A DNA stretch of 64,000 bases from JAXMBX01 sp046349635 (GCA_046349635.1 JAXMBX010000015.1:30947-94946), one strand, 5' to 3'; shown: positions 26,651-36,338, counted from the first letter of the stretch. Program-made: numbers and translations. The notes: generated by a model not told the origin, from the letters alone.

Positions 26651-26967
26651 GAGTGTGCAGTCCTGAAAACGAAGGTGGGAAACTAAGACTGTGTGTGATC
26701 CTACAACTCTCCCGGGACACCCCACGCGCAGGAATATGCTGGAAAACTAGCGAATTCATCTTCCCCGGTCAGGGACAACAGATTTGCGCGGGATGCCCCG
26801 TACAGCAGAAACTCCGGACTGTTTCTTTTTGGCAGCAAACCTGACGAAACCTCCCAAAACGCGTCAGAATTTCGTAAGGTTTGGGGGCTATTCTGCACAT
26901 CCTTCCAAGGTGGAGTCGCAGGAGATCTGACACTCTGACTTCTTTGAATTCGAGAACGGTGAACCGC
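26651..26967. other. Divergent intergenic region with imperfect palindrome
   Basis: Holds the promoters of the LEPR-XLL-like gene and the sulfatase. An 11-base imperfect inverted repeat, ACCTGACGAAA (26839-26849) and TTTCGTAAGGT (26870-26880) with one mismatch, could be an operator for the sulfatase. No gene is supported. Confidence 0.4.
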
Positions 26968-28293
26968 ATGATCGGCTGGTCCGTCTGTTTTCTGTTCGTC
27001 TGCTGCTTTTCAACGCTTTCCGCCGCGGAACGACCGAACCTGCTGTTCGTCGTCACGGACGATCAACGCTGGGACACCATCCGCGCACTAGGGAACTCGC
27101 AGATCTCCACCCCGACGCAAGATGCGCTCGTGAGGCGAGGCACGGTCTTCAGCAACGCCTATTGCATGGGAAGCATGTCGGGGGCAGTCTGCATCCCCAG
27201 CCGTACGATGCTGATGACGGGGAAATCGGTCTGGCGTATTCCCCCTCAGAAGACGAAACCCTACAACGATCCCACGCTGGGGAAATCCTTCCGCCAGGCG
27301 GGTTACGATACCTTCTTCTGCGGCAAGCGGAACAACTCGTTCTTCGCCGCCAATGAGGATTTTGAAACCGTCGTCTACGACGAATCGCGAGGCGAAACCA
27401 ATAAGCTCCGTGACACCGCCAGCCAGTTTGTGGCTGATACGACGATCAACTGGCTGAACAAACATCCCGCCGCGGAAACGCCTTTCTGCATCTACCTCGG
27501 CCCGCCGGTTCCGCATGATCCCCGGGTCGCCCCACCGGAATTCATGCAAATGTATGACCCGGCCAAAATCCTCCTCCCCAAAAGTTTTCTCCCTCAGCAT
27601 TCCTTCGACAACGGAGAACTCCAGGTGCGGGATGAATTGCTCGCTCCCCATCCCCGCCTCCCCGAAGAAATGAAGAAACAACTCGCGGAGTACTACGCCA
27701 CAATTACTTGTTTCGATCATCACCTGGGACGGATCATCGATTTGATACGGGAACGAGGCCAACTCGACAACACTCTGGTCGTCTACACCAGCGACCATGG
27801 TCTCGCCGTTGGTGGCATGCACGGTCTGATGGGAAAACAGAATCTCTACGAACACAACAAACCACCTCTCATTCTCGCCGGGCCCGGCATTCCCGCGGGC
27901 AAGAAATCGGACGCGCTGGTCTACCTGTACGATCTCTTCCCCACCGTCTGTGAGGGGGCCGGGATTGCGATGCCGCAGGGGATCGAAGGGAAAAGCCTCT
28001 GGCCGACCGTACAGGGAAAATCAGACGGCGTTCGCGAGACGCTGTTTACCGCGTACAAAGAATGCCAGCGCGCCGTCCGGGACAATCGCTGGAAACTGAT
28101 CCGCTATCACGCAGCGGGAGAATATCACACGCAGTTGTACGACCTGCAAAGTGATCCCGAAGAACTCAAGAATCTCGCAGACGAACCGCAATTCGCAAAC
28201 GAACGCCAGCGTCTGGAAAAACTTCTGACCCAGTCCCGCAAGGATTTCGCTGATCCCATCGATTTCGACAAAGACCTGGCCGCGAAAAAATAA
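26968..28293 (+). CDS. Secreted Cys-type sulfatase
   Basis: 441 aa from the ATG at 26968. A signal peptide of about 20 residues (MIGWSVCFLFVCCFSTLSA) is followed by RPNLLFVVTDDQRWD with two metal-binding Asp residues. The sulfatase signature is CIPSRTMLMTGK, where the Cys is converted to formylglycine. YTSDHGLAVG supplies the second metal pair, and the C-terminal DLQSDPEELKNLA is typical. It hydrolyses sulfate esters, probably of algal polysaccharides, in the periplasm or outside. An in-frame start further upstream gives no leader, so it was rejected. Confidence 0.93.
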   Translation: MIGWSVCFLFVCCFSTLSAAERPNLLFVVTDDQRWDTIRALGNSQISTPTQDALVRRGTVFSNAYCMGSMSGAVCIPSRTMLMTGKSVWRIPPQKTKPYNDPTLGKSFRQAGYDTFFCGKRNNSFFAANEDFETVVYDESRGETNKLRDTASQFVADTTINWLNKHPAAETPFCIYLGPPVPHDPRVAPPEFMQMYDPAKILLPKSFLPQHSFDNGELQVRDELLAPHPRLPEEMKKQLAEYYATITCFDHHLGRIIDLIRERGQLDNTLVVYTSDHGLAVGGMHGLMGKQNLYEHNKPPLILAGPGIPAGKKSDALVYLYDLFPTVCEGAGIAMPQGIEGKSLWPTVQGKSDGVRETLFTAYKECQRAVRDNRWKLIRYHAAGEYHTQLYDLQSDPEELKNLADEPQFANERQRLEKLLTQSRKDFADPIDFDKDLAAKK

Positions 28294-28366
28294 TTCTATG
28301 TTCCGTAGCGGCTCCTGACCCACTTACGCGCCCGGCTGCAGGCTCATGAAAAATCCTGTCGCTAGG

Positions 28367-29671
28367 TCAACTCCTGCCGGAAGAGGATTTATGCGGCCAC
28401 AGGCGTGCCAGTGGCGTCCCTTCGGATAACTTCAAAGGCCTCCCGATCGGTGTGGTCAATTCCTTCGCATAATCCACTCCCAGCGCGTTCAACAGCGTCG
28501 CGCTGAGGTCTTTCACCTCGACTGGATCAGTGGGGGGAACTGCTCTCCCTTCCGGATCGGTGGAGCCGATCACCTGACCAGCCTGCAAGCCACCTCCTCC
28601 GAGTAGACAGGAAAATCCCTGCGGCCAGTGGTCCCGCCCGTCCAGCTTGTTGATGTGTGGCGTCCGTCCAAATTCTCCCAGGCAAATCACCACCGTGGAA
28701 TCCCACAGGTCCCGGTCCCGCAGATCCTTGATCAACTCCGCAAGGGCCGGGTCGAGTTCCCCCGCACGGGCTTTGTGCATTTCGAAATTGTTTGCGTGGC
28801 CGTCCCAACCGGCCAATGTCACTTCCACCGCCCTTACCCCCTGCTCCACCAGTCGCCTGGCGGCGAGGCACCCGCTCCCGAAGCGTGTCTCTCCATACGC
28901 CGCTCGGACAGATTGCGGTTCTTCCTCAATGCGGAACGCCCGCAACTGCGCGGAGTTCATCATCTTCAGCGCCTTGTCCAGCGTCTCACGATGCATTGTC
29001 TCGCGCACTTCCTGTTCCCGTCCCTGTCGGAACGCCGCCTCCACGACCGCCAATCCCGCCAGCCGCCGATCGGTGCGGGCTTGCGCTACGGGCATCTTCA
29101 GATTCGTCACGTTCTGGCGCGGATCGTATACCGCAAACGGATCGTACTCATCCCCCAGATATCCTCCCCGCGCGTCGACGTTTCCATCTCCGATGACGAT
29201 GAACGGCGGAATCTCCAGTTTTGGATTCGGCAGTTGATGATTCAGCACCGCTCCCAAAGCCGGATGCTTCACGGTCGGATCAGGCCGATACCCCGTCTTG
29301 AGAAAATAACTTCCCCGCTCGTGGTCCCCCTCCTTCGAAACGAGAGACCGGATAACCGACAGTTGCGACAAGCTGGCTGCAATCCGGGGATAGTCCGCGC
29401 CGATCTGTACCCCGGAAATCGAAGTGTTGATCACTTGCGTCGGCCCCGAGATTTTCGAACCCGGATGCGGGTCCCACGTCTCCAACTGGCTGGGACCTCC
29501 CCCCATCCAGAGAGTGATCAGCGACTTCAATCGCTCCGGCCCCGGCTGTGCGACCTCTTTCCCCTGCAGCCCCGGAACCGCGAACGACAAACCCCAACCC
29601 GCGGCACACAGGAGCGCGCTCCGCCGCGTCATCGGAAAACCACTCGTAAATAAACGGCTTAATGGTTCCAT
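28367..29671 (-). CDS. DUF1501 protein with Tat-like leader
   Basis: 434 aa. The leader MTRRSALLCAAGWGLSFA (about residues 14-31) is twin-arginine-like. The body is sulfatase-fold-like: LITLWMGGGPSQLETWDPHPG, GDHERGSYFLKTGYRPDP, VTLAGWDGHANNF, CLGEFGRTPHINKLDGRDHWP. These are the standard DUF1501 marks, with several conserved His/Asp that probably bind metal. It overlaps by 13 bases the upstream DUF1549/DUF1553 gene, its constant genomic partner in planctomycetes. The function of the pair is not proven. Confidence 0.92.
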   Translation of the reverse strand: MEPLSRLFTSGFPMTRRSALLCAAGWGLSFAVPGLQGKEVAQPGPERLKSLITLWMGGGPSQLETWDPHPGSKISGPTQVINTSISGVQIGADYPRIAASLSQLSVIRSLVSKEGDHERGSYFLKTGYRPDPTVKHPALGAVLNHQLPNPKLEIPPFIVIGDGNVDARGGYLGDEYDPFAVYDPRQNVTNLKMPVAQARTDRRLAGLAVVEAAFRQGREQEVRETMHRETLDKALKMMNSAQLRAFRIEEEPQSVRAAYGETRFGSGCLAARRLVEQGVRAVEVTLAGWDGHANNFEMHKARAGELDPALAELIKDLRDRDLWDSTVVICLGEFGRTPHINKLDGRDHWPQGFSCLLGGGGLQAGQVIGSTDPEGRAVPPTDPVEVKDLSATLLNALGVDYAKELTTPIGRPLKLSEGTPLARLWPHKSSSGRS

Positions 29672-31272
29672 GAGAACTCCGGCGAATTAAACAGGCTCCA
29701 ATACAGATCGCTCATCACCTGCGGCCGCTGTTTTTCGTTGACCTTCGATAACTCACCCGTGAAGTGCATCAGTTCCGTACTGGTTGGATCCCGGCTGAGA
29801 CAGGCCCAATACGCGATCTGCACCCGCTGCGAATGATTCCCGGAGAAGGCGTTGATCCGCCCCACCGCGGAAAACGGATTCGGATCGGACAATTCCCGCG
29901 TCAACTTGCCGTTCATCTTCATGAGAGTCTGCGGAATCGTTCCCCCTCGGTCGGTGACTTCATTCTCTCCCAAGTCACCGTAGTTCTTGATAAAGTCCGC
30001 CTCTCTCACAAAACGGAGCGTGCGGATCAGGAAATTCGAATTCTGGTCGATAGTCCGGATCGAACTCGCCTGCAGCATCGAGCCGATCACCTGCTCAGGG
30101 CGCAACCGCACCAGGGGAAACATCCCCCACGCCTCGACCAGGCGATGCGTGTCCACGTCACTCGAAACGTGTTGCGGAAGGACCGAGTCCAGACCAAACG
30201 GACGACTGAGCGCAACCACCCGAATCAGCCTCCGCAGGTCGTAGTGATGAGTCCGGAAATCTTTCCCCAGAATGTCCAGCAGATCCGTCCCCTCCGGTTT
30301 TGGATCGGGAAGATCATCGACCGGATCGAGATACGGCCGCCCGAACATGAGGGCCCAGATCCGATTGGCGACCGCTCGCTCAAAACGGCGGTTCTCAGGA
30401 TGCGTTACCCAGGCAGCCAGCTTAGCCCGACGAGTCCCTTTTTCCGGAACCCATTCCGGATGAAACGGAACGGCGGGAGCGACCGTCCGCTTCTGTAAGG
30501 TCTTGCGATCCTCAACGACGTATTCCCCCTTCTGGTCCACCACTCCCGCGAGCGAAGTCCGGACCTGTCCATACCACGCCGCCAACCCTTCAAACTGTTC
30601 CTGCTTCCAGTGTGAAAAGGGATGATCATGGCATTGCGCGCAATCCATCCGCTGCCCCAGAAACGCCCGGACGGTTCGCCCTGCGAGTTTGTTCTCGTCG
30701 ATTTGCTGATTGGCGACCGCCGCGGAGATGAAATTCGTCGCCGGTTCCCCGGTCCACAATCCCTCTTTCGAAATCATCTCCCGAACCATCGCATCAAACG
30801 GAATTTGCTTCTGGAGTTGTTCCCGCACCCAGACCAGGAACAGGTCCCGCCGAAACATCACGAACTGCCCGGTCTCCTTCCCCACAAACACCCGCGCCAA
30901 TCGTTCTCCGAAATAATCGGAGAAGCGGGGATCGGCCAGCATCCGGTCCAGCCAGCGTTCCAGCCGCGCCGGTTCTTCATCGGCGATAAACAGCCGGATT
31001 TCCTCGACAGAGGGGATCGTCCCATGCAACGCCAGCGACAACCGCCGCAACACCTTCAGGTCAGCCGCCTGTTCGGCGGGCACGATCTGTTCCACCCCCC
31101 AGCGCTTCTCAAAAATCTGATTGACCTGTTGCACGACACCTGCAAGGTCAGAATCAGAGTTGACGGGGGGAGGATTCAAAAGAAGAGGACGGGTGGTGAA
31201 AGCTCCGGCTAACACCGACAGCCCCCCCACGATGATCCCCACGAGCAGGATTGAACGAGAAAACAATCCCAT
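29659..31272 (-). CDS. DUF1549/DUF1553 protein with CxxCH-like motif
   Basis: About 537 aa. An N-terminal signal/anchor (GLFSRSILLVGIIVGGLSVLAG) is followed by a DUF1549 region (LRRLSLALHGTIPSVEEIRLF, RFSDYFGERLARVFVG) with RMDCAQCHDHPFSHWKQEQFEGLAAWY. Its CxxCH could bind haem. DUF1553 follows (RRAKLAAWVTHPENRRFERAVANRIWALMFGR, PEQVIGSMLQASS, INAFSGNHSQRVQIAYW). I chose the ATG at 31272, just before the hydrophobic leader; earlier in-frame starts are possible. It is transcribed with the DUF1501 gene. Confidence 0.92.
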   Translation of the reverse strand: MGLFSRSILLVGIIVGGLSVLAGAFTTRPLLLNPPPVNSDSDLAGVVQQVNQIFEKRWGVEQIVPAEQAADLKVLRRLSLALHGTIPSVEEIRLFIADEEPARLERWLDRMLADPRFSDYFGERLARVFVGKETGQFVMFRRDLFLVWVREQLQKQIPFDAMVREMISKEGLWTGEPATNFISAAVANQQIDENKLAGRTVRAFLGQRMDCAQCHDHPFSHWKQEQFEGLAAWYGQVRTSLAGVVDQKGEYVVEDRKTLQKRTVAPAVPFHPEWVPEKGTRRAKLAAWVTHPENRRFERAVANRIWALMFGRPYLDPVDDLPDPKPEGTDLLDILGKDFRTHHYDLRRLIRVVALSRPFGLDSVLPQHVSSDVDTHRLVEAWGMFPLVRLRPEQVIGSMLQASSIRTIDQNSNFLIRTLRFVREADFIKNYGDLGENEVTDRGGTIPQTLMKMNGKLTRELSDPNPFSAVGRINAFSGNHSQRVQIAYWACLSRDPTSTELMHFTGELSKVNEKQRPQVMSDLYWSLFNSPEFSWNH

Positions 31273-31455
31273 GATTCGGCTCTCAGATTCGCCTCTCAAT
31301 GGCATAGCCGGGGTGTAACCTGTCCTCCTGATAGTACCACTTTCCCCCAAACCGGTTACATTTTTTCACACCGCACCTCCGCAAAAAGCTGTTAAACTCA
31401 AGCAAAATCGTCTCGTTCGAAACCCATTTCCCAGCTCCTGCAGTTGGTCCCTGCC

Positions 31456-32649
31456 ATGGTTTCTGCCGATTCCATGTCTGTCTCCCCCCCGGATGCCCCC
31501 GGCTGTGAGGAATCCCCGCTGGCGAGTCTGGAACAGGCGTCTCTGCCCCCGGTTCCTTGGCGCAAACCGATCCGCTTCCTGTTCTGGTCCGTGCAGATGG
31601 GATTTGGCTTCGCCAGCCTGATCATCATCCTGGCCGCACTGGCCGCCATCCCTGTCGTGAACTTCGCAGTCCTCGGTTATTTCCTGCAGGCCGAGACCGA
31701 CATCGTTCGCAAAGGGCGCTGGAGTGCCGTCTTTCCCTGGGGATATTTGATGCCTCGGCTGGGGTCATTGTCGCTGGGGCTGACGTTGTTCTTCGTGCCC
31801 CTCACATGGCTGGCATCCGCGGCCTACGATGCCCAACTGGTCGAACCAGGAGGCCGTTCCGCGCAATTCCTCGTTACCCTGACACGCATCATGACGGTCG
31901 TGATTGTCATCCATCTTTCACTGGCGATTGCGCGGGGCGGAAATCTCGGCAGCTTCTTCCGCCCGATTCGCAATCTCCGCTGGTTCCTCAAAAACTTCCG
32001 CCACTCCAGTTTCTGGCGGCAGGCGGATCAGACCTTCTGGAAGTTTGGGGGCGAATTGAAACTCGCACACTGCTGGTGGATCGGCTTGCGCGCCTTCACG
32101 GGGAGTTTTCTGTGGCTGTTTCTGCCGACGCTAATGCTGGCCTCCACTCGCAAGACGCAGGGGCTGCCGGTCGTACTGACGGTGATCGGAGGACTCTGGC
32201 TGATTCCCGTCCTCGCGGTGGCTCCCTTCCTGCAAATTCGGGCAACACTCCTCGGTCGCTGGCGGGAGAATTTCTCCTGGCGGGCGATCCGCAGAGAGCG
32301 CCGTCGTGCGCCACTTGCGTGGCTGCTGGCGGTCATCATCACCTATGCTCTCTCGTTACCCGTGTATCTGACGACGGTGGTCATCCCGCCGCGCGATGGT
32401 TTCTGGTTATTGACCCCGACTTTCATCCTGACGATCTATCCCGCCCGAATGCTGGTGGCGTGGGGTTATCGGCAGTCGACTTTACGCGCCACCGATGCCC
32501 GTTGGTATTGGCGGTGGCCCTGCTATTGGCTGGGCTGGGGCGCGCTGGGGGCGTATGTCTTTCTGCTGTTCTTCACGCAGTTCATCGGCGCCCACGGCAA
32601 GCTGGTTCTGTTCCAGCACCATGCGATTCTGCTCCCGAGCCCGCTGTAG
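31456..32649 (+). CDS. Polytopic membrane protein of unknown function
   Basis: About 397 aa. A Pro/Ser-rich cytosolic start is followed by roughly eight membrane helices. The first is a long pair at about residues 40-72 (FGFASLIIILAALAAIPVVNFAVLGYF). A basic loop reads RENFSWRAIRRERRRAP, and the last helix is near the C-terminus. The segment ETDIVRKGRWSAVFPWGYL resembles DUF4013-type planctomycete proteins, but I am not certain. The start is chosen at the first ATG; a TTG four codons earlier and an ATG six codons later are alternatives. Its stop abuts the stop of the convergent gene. Confidence 0.7.
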   Translation: MVSADSMSVSPPDAPGCEESPLASLEQASLPPVPWRKPIRFLFWSVQMGFGFASLIIILAALAAIPVVNFAVLGYFLQAETDIVRKGRWSAVFPWGYLMPRLGSLSLGLTLFFVPLTWLASAAYDAQLVEPGGRSAQFLVTLTRIMTVVIVIHLSLAIARGGNLGSFFRPIRNLRWFLKNFRHSSFWRQADQTFWKFGGELKLAHCWWIGLRAFTGSFLWLFLPTLMLASTRKTQGLPVVLTVIGGLWLIPVLAVAPFLQIRATLLGRWRENFSWRAIRRERRRAPLAWLLAVIITYALSLPVYLTTVVIPPRDGFWLLTPTFILTIYPARMLVAWGYRQSTLRATDARWYWRWPCYWLGWGALGAYVFLLFFTQFIGAHGKLVLFQHHAILLPSPL

Positions 32650-33858
32650 CTACTTCCACTCAGGCGGGATCTGGTACACGACGAAGGAATCGTTGTGATA
32701 AACCGGATGCAGATGACACGGCGTCCCCCGCGTAATCACCAGGTAATCACATCCCGTCTCGTGCCGTAGCTTTCTCAGCTCCGGCTCAAAAAAGCCTTCG
32801 TGGAACCAGTTCCAGAGTTGTTTCTGGCGTTGATTCCACGCCAGAATCCCCACCACATCTTGCGGGCAATCCTTGTAGCAAAAATATTCCGCCCGTTCCG
32901 CATACCACTTGAAGGCAAACCCCCGGTTCGATGTGAGGAAGAGGGCGTCTTTGGGGGCCTTCTCTTTGATCCACGCACAGGTCGCCTTCCAATCGTTCCA
33001 CATCTCCGGCGGCAGATGGGACGGATCCCAATCGGATGGAATCACAAATGTCCCCACTACGATCAACACTCCACATACCAACCCCTCGGCGAGCTTCCCG
33101 CCCATCCGTCTCGGCGAAATGATTTTCGCCGTCAGGAGTGCCACCACCAACGGTAGAAAAATATCGAACAGGCGGAAGGGATATAGCTTAAGGAAACCCA
33201 CGGTGGAATTACGGTCGAAGAAACTCAGAAAACCAACGACGAGTCCCAGCACTGCAATCCCCAGTGTCACGATCACGTACCAACGCACAACCTTCCAGTT
33301 TCCGTCTTTGGGACTGAGCTTCCACAACAACAGGAATAGAGCCAACAGGACTGCATACCCGATGTAGCTCGACAACAGAAAAGTTGTGGGGTCCAAATGA
33401 TGGGCCAGTCGTTCAAAAACTTGAATTTGCGAGGCGAAAACGGCCCCTTTTCTGTCCTGAAGCGTAGATATGGCCGGAATCAATCCGGGCAGAGAAATCA
33501 CAAACCAGGCTGATGCCGCAAAAAAAAATCGGCGAGGAAAATGATTAATGAGCGGATCAATCCGTGCGAATTGGTTGATGGATAACACTAGCAGCGCAAT
33601 CGCGTGCCACGCCCCAATGACCGGATGAAACGCGACCGCCACACCTCCCCATGCCCCTGCCGCGATCGCTCGTCCCTCCATCACTGCCGCCAGTGACAGC
33701 AACACCGCCCCGTAGCTGAAGACCTTCCCTTCGGTCCCACCGACCATCCATTCACCGGAGAAATTGCCGATGGCGGCGAGGCAGAGATAGATCCAGAGGC
33801 CCGTCAATGACTCGAGATTTGACAACCGCAGCGCGCGGAACAGTTCGTCCAACCCCAC
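32650..33858 (-). CDS. Polytopic membrane protein, intact 3' part of a multiply frameshifted gene
   Basis: About 402 aa in good frame from LDELFRALRLSNLESL to the stop. It has several membrane helices (WIYLCLAAIGN, a GAWHAIALLVLSI helix, YIGYAVLLALFLLLWKL, WYVIVTLGIAVLGLVVGFL) and a C-terminal soluble part (AFKWYAERAEYFCYKDCPQ, CDYLVITRG). The pattern is that of membrane glycan or glycosyl-transfer-like proteins seen in planctomycetes, but I do not name a family. Everything upstream of about 33858 belongs to the same protein in shifting frames (see the next entry). The GTG at 33858 is only the first in-frame codon of the clean part. Confidence 0.65.
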   Translation of the reverse strand: MGLDELFRALRLSNLESLTGLWIYLCLAAIGNFSGEWMVGGTEGKVFSYGAVLLSLAAVMEGRAIAAGAWGGVAVAFHPVIGAWHAIALLVLSINQFARIDPLINHFPRRFFFAASAWFVISLPGLIPAISTLQDRKGAVFASQIQVFERLAHHLDPTTFLLSSYIGYAVLLALFLLLWKLSPKDGNWKVVRWYVIVTLGIAVLGLVVGFLSFFDRNSTVGFLKLYPFRLFDIFLPLVVALLTAKIISPRRMGGKLAEGLVCGVLIVVGTFVIPSDWDPSHLPPEMWNDWKATCAWIKEKAPKDALFLTSNRGFAFKWYAERAEYFCYKDCPQDVVGILAWNQRQKQLWNWFHEGFFEPELRKLRHETGCDYLVITRGTPCHLHPVYHNDSFVVYQIPPEWK

Positions 33859-34280
33859 GCCAGACCGGCCCAGCCGAGGATCCGACCGATCCACGCGGCA
33901 GCAGGAAACCCCCACCAGACCGTCGGACCTCCCAAAAGATGAAGAAGACGACATGCACGGGGGTGGATTGCAGGAACGGGTCTCGGCGCACACCAAGTTG
34001 GATCCCAGTACGCGCGGCCTTGGTGAGATAATGCGGTTCGTTCGTCCCCGGAATGGGAGTCCGCCAGGTGGCATAGAGAGTCAGGCTCAGGAATACCGCC
34101 AGACCGGGGTGACCTCGCTCCGTGAGCGTCGAGATACGGGCGGACCGACAGCGGCAGCGGGGGATGGATCAACGGCACTCGTGCCGCCTGGGGTCCCTGG
34201 TTCAACCTGGCTCCAGCGAATTTGAACATGCAAGAAAAAACGGGATTCGCAGTATGCCGCCTGCGTCTGCAGATAGCCAT
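33837..34280 (-). pseudogene. Frameshifted 5' remnant of the same membrane-protein gene
   Basis: Protein-like segments lie one after another but in different frames. In order they read about HPPLPLSVRPYLDAH, then GLAVFLSLTLYATWRTP and PGTNEPHYLTKA, then YWDPTWCA, then RDPFLQSTPVHVVFF, then LLGGPTVWWGFPAAAW, and finally LFRALRLSNL, which joins the intact part. Together they read as one continuous N-terminal region of a membrane protein, so at least four or five small indels occur within about 300 bases. Either this is a decaying gene or a stretch of poor sequence. Confidence 0.6.
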
Positions 34281-34490
34281 CCAACCGCCGCCGGCGAGAG
34301 ATATTCATCGTACCGTCAGCGCGCATGCCCACCGGTCTCATTCAAACTCAGGAAAAAGATCTTGGGCTTTTTCGACAACCATTCCAGCACGGTGAAGTTC
34401 TGGTTGATGTTTTTTTTGTTGCTATAGGTGACTACATCGCATCTGCGATTCTCAGGAAACCATGCGACGTCTAGAGCATTTTGTGAAACG

Positions 34491-34551
34491 AAAAAAAGAA
34501 ACCCACGGACGATTGAGTACTGGGATTTCCCAATACCATCCTTCCGTGGGT
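34491..34551 (-). terminator. Rho-independent terminator after the Lys-rich mini-protein gene
   Basis: ACCCACGGA (34501-34509) pairs perfectly with TCCGTGGGT (34543-34551), and an inner imperfect repeat GTACTGGGA/TCCCAATAC extends the stem. On the minus strand it is followed by TTCTTTTTTT. It lies about 28 bases past the stop codon. Confidence 0.85.
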
Positions 34552-34561
34552 GATCTTCAAC

Positions 34562-34578
34562 CGGACAGAATCTGTCCG
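34562..34578 (-). other. Short perfect hairpin directly after the stop codon
   Basis: CGGACAG and CTGTCCG form a 7-base stem with a 3-base loop, touching the stop of the mini-protein gene. With the terminator just beyond it this makes a two-hairpin 3' end, which may stabilise the short mRNA. Confidence 0.6.
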
Positions 34579-34761
34579 TTACTTCTTTTTCTTAGCGGAT
34601 TTCGCCTTGGCACTCTTGGGAGCAGCCTTCACCGTCTTTTTCGCAGGGGCCTTAGCCGCAGATTTCTTCGTTGCTCCCGCTTTCTTCTTACCGCCAAATA
34701 CATTGTCCCAGTTCGCCCAGAACGCGGGATTCGTTCCCGTTCGCACAATCGGACCGCCCAT
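34579..34761 (-). CDS. Mini-protein with short conserved-looking head and histone-H1-like Lys/Ala tail
   Basis: 60 aa. The head MGGPIVRTGTNPAFWANWD...FGGKKK is neutral and aromatic. The rest is built of Lys, Ala, Pro, Ser and Thr (KKSAAKAPAKKTVK, then KSAKAKSAKKKK), like the tails of histone H1 and bacterial HU/Hc1-type proteins. GAGGAGC lies eight bases before the ATG at 34761; an upstream in-frame ATG would place that site inside the protein, so it was rejected. Similar small heads are, to my recollection, common in planctomycetes, sometimes mislabelled as sigma subunits. Nucleic-acid binding is likely from charge. It has its own terminator. Confidence 0.75.
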   Translation of the reverse strand: MGGPIVRTGTNPAFWANWDNVFGGKKKAGATKKSAAKAPAKKTVKAAPKSAKAKSAKKKK

Positions 34762-34950
34762 TTCAAGCTCCTCAAAAACGTTCTTCAATATCTGTCAGTC
34801 AAGCAGCGTGGATTATCAAGCCGTGATTCCATTGAATCAAGCGAGTTTTCGATTCTTCTCCCCTGGTGCCACAAGCTGCGAACTCCCGCCAAACGTGCTA
34901 TCGTGGAGTCATAGATTCTTCTCCTCCCAGCATCAGCAAGGGACGTTCCC

Positions 34951-35478
34951 ATGGTTCTCCGCGAAGTCACCACCTGGCACTATGAAATGACCTCCCCGGA
35001 CCAGTTCCACCCGTCCCAACGAAAGACACCGGGACTGGAGTTTCGGCAGTCGAAAATCTGCCTGCCGTCGTTCGGGTTGTTTTTGAACAACGCCGTGGGA
35101 GCAAATTACAACTGGGTGCTGCGTCGCTCCTGGACTGCGGAACAGTGGCATGAATTCTGGGACCGCCCCGAATTGCAGGTCTGGGTCGCCTGGCTGCAGG
35201 GAACCCCGGCGGGCTTCTTCGAGCTGGAGTTTCAGCCAGGCCAAAGTGTCGAGATCGTCAAATTTGGAATCGTTCCCGAATTTGTCGGCCAGGGACTTGG
35301 GGGGGAGATGCTCACGTTCGCTCTGCAACATGCCTGGCAGTCCAAAGCGAAGCGTGTCTGGCTGCACACCTGCTCACTCGATCATCCAACCGCCCGTGCG
35401 CACTATGAAGCGCGGGGCTTCCGATTGTTCAATCAGGAGACAACCACGAAAGACATCCAGCCCCCGCAAGGAGTTTGA
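34951..35478 (+). CDS. GNAT-family N-acetyltransferase
   Basis: 175 aa. The GNAT core is clear: a VAWLQGTPAGFFELEF strand pair, VEIVKFGIVPEFVGQGLGGEML (motif A, the acetyl-CoA pyrophosphate loop Q-G-L-G-G) and a VWLHTCSLDHPTARAHYEARGFRLF end. AAGGGA precedes the ATG. The acceptor substrate is unknown. It is transcribed away from the mini-protein gene. Confidence 0.88.
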   Translation: MVLREVTTWHYEMTSPDQFHPSQRKTPGLEFRQSKICLPSFGLFLNNAVGANYNWVLRRSWTAEQWHEFWDRPELQVWVAWLQGTPAGFFELEFQPGQSVEIVKFGIVPEFVGQGLGGEMLTFALQHAWQSKAKRVWLHTCSLDHPTARAHYEARGFRLFNQETTTKDIQPPQGV

Positions 35479-35504
35479 GTCACGCGCGACTGATCGGTTT
35501 CTGC

Positions 35505-36338
35505 TCAGTCCGCCGGAGGAGACCAATCTCCCCAATGACTCAGATAGTCGGCATAGGCGGGGATGCGGCTTCCTTCCCCCTGCAGCCACTCGTGAGCTTC
35601 CTCCACCAGATCGTGTTCCTGCTCCACTGACAGTTTGCCGAGCAGCACCCGCGTCCGCAGAAACACAAAATAAGTGTCCAGGACGTCACAGCGGCAGTAA
35701 TCGTTGATTTCCCCGACTTTTCCCGCGTCGTACATGTCCTGCACCTTGCTCCCGTCGATGCCGGTTTTTCCCGGTTTGCCGATCAGGTTGGCCAGCAGGT
35801 TGAGACCTCCCACCATGCGACTGGCACCGAAGTTTGAGAGCAGGTCCATCAGGTCCAGGTGAGCGTCACTGTTGTAGCGATTACGCGCCTGCGCGTATGT
35901 TTTTTCGGCCACGTTGAACCACCGCGGCAGAGAGATTCCGTATCGAAACGCCGCCAGTTCCAGCAGCGGAATGTCGTATCCCCGACCATTGAACGTCACC
36001 AGTGTCGGCTCTCCGTAGTGCTCCCATCCCTGCCAGAACTTCCGGGTAATCACATGGGGACGGTAGGCGGGTGAATCCAGAACGGTCACATCCTGCAGTC
36101 GATAGTCGGAGGCGACTTTGGCGATTGCCACCGAGATCGGAAGCATGAATGTATAGGGGATAAAGTCTTTTCCGTCCCCACGTTCCGCGACCAGTTCCGC
36201 CCGGTACCTGGCGGTTGCCGCCCCGGCTTTCAAGCCTTGGCCGGGATACCGGATCCGGCTGATCAGTTCCCCGTCTGCCGCCGCTTCGGTGTCAAAAATG
36301 AGAAAGGCCGTTTTCGAGCCTGATCGTTTCTCTGGCAT
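35505..36338 (-). CDS. Predicted 3'-5' exonuclease related to PolB exonuclease domain
   Basis: 277 aa, DnaQ-like fold. The three acidic motifs are visible: [12 protein letters not shown] (ExoI), [15 protein letters not shown] (ExoII) and a late [15 protein letters not shown] (ExoIII with Asp). [13 protein letters not shown] lies between. It matches the stand-alone PolB-like exonuclease family. The role is probably DNA repair or end trimming. It is convergent with the acetyltransferase gene. Confidence 0.85.
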   Translation of the reverse strand: MPEKRSGSKTAFLIFDTEAAADGELISRIRYPGQGLKAGAATARYRAELVAERGDGKDFIPYTFMLPISVAIAKVASDYRLQDVTVLDSPAYRPHVITRKFWQGWEHYGEPTLVTFNGRGYDIPLLELAAFRYGISLPRWFNVAEKTYAQARNRYNSDAHLDLMDLLSNFGASRMVGGLNLLANLIGKPGKTGIDGSKVQDMYDAGKVGEINDYCRCDVLDTYFVFLRTRVLLGKLSVEQEHDLVEEAHEWLQGEGSRIPAYADYLSHWGDWSPPAD

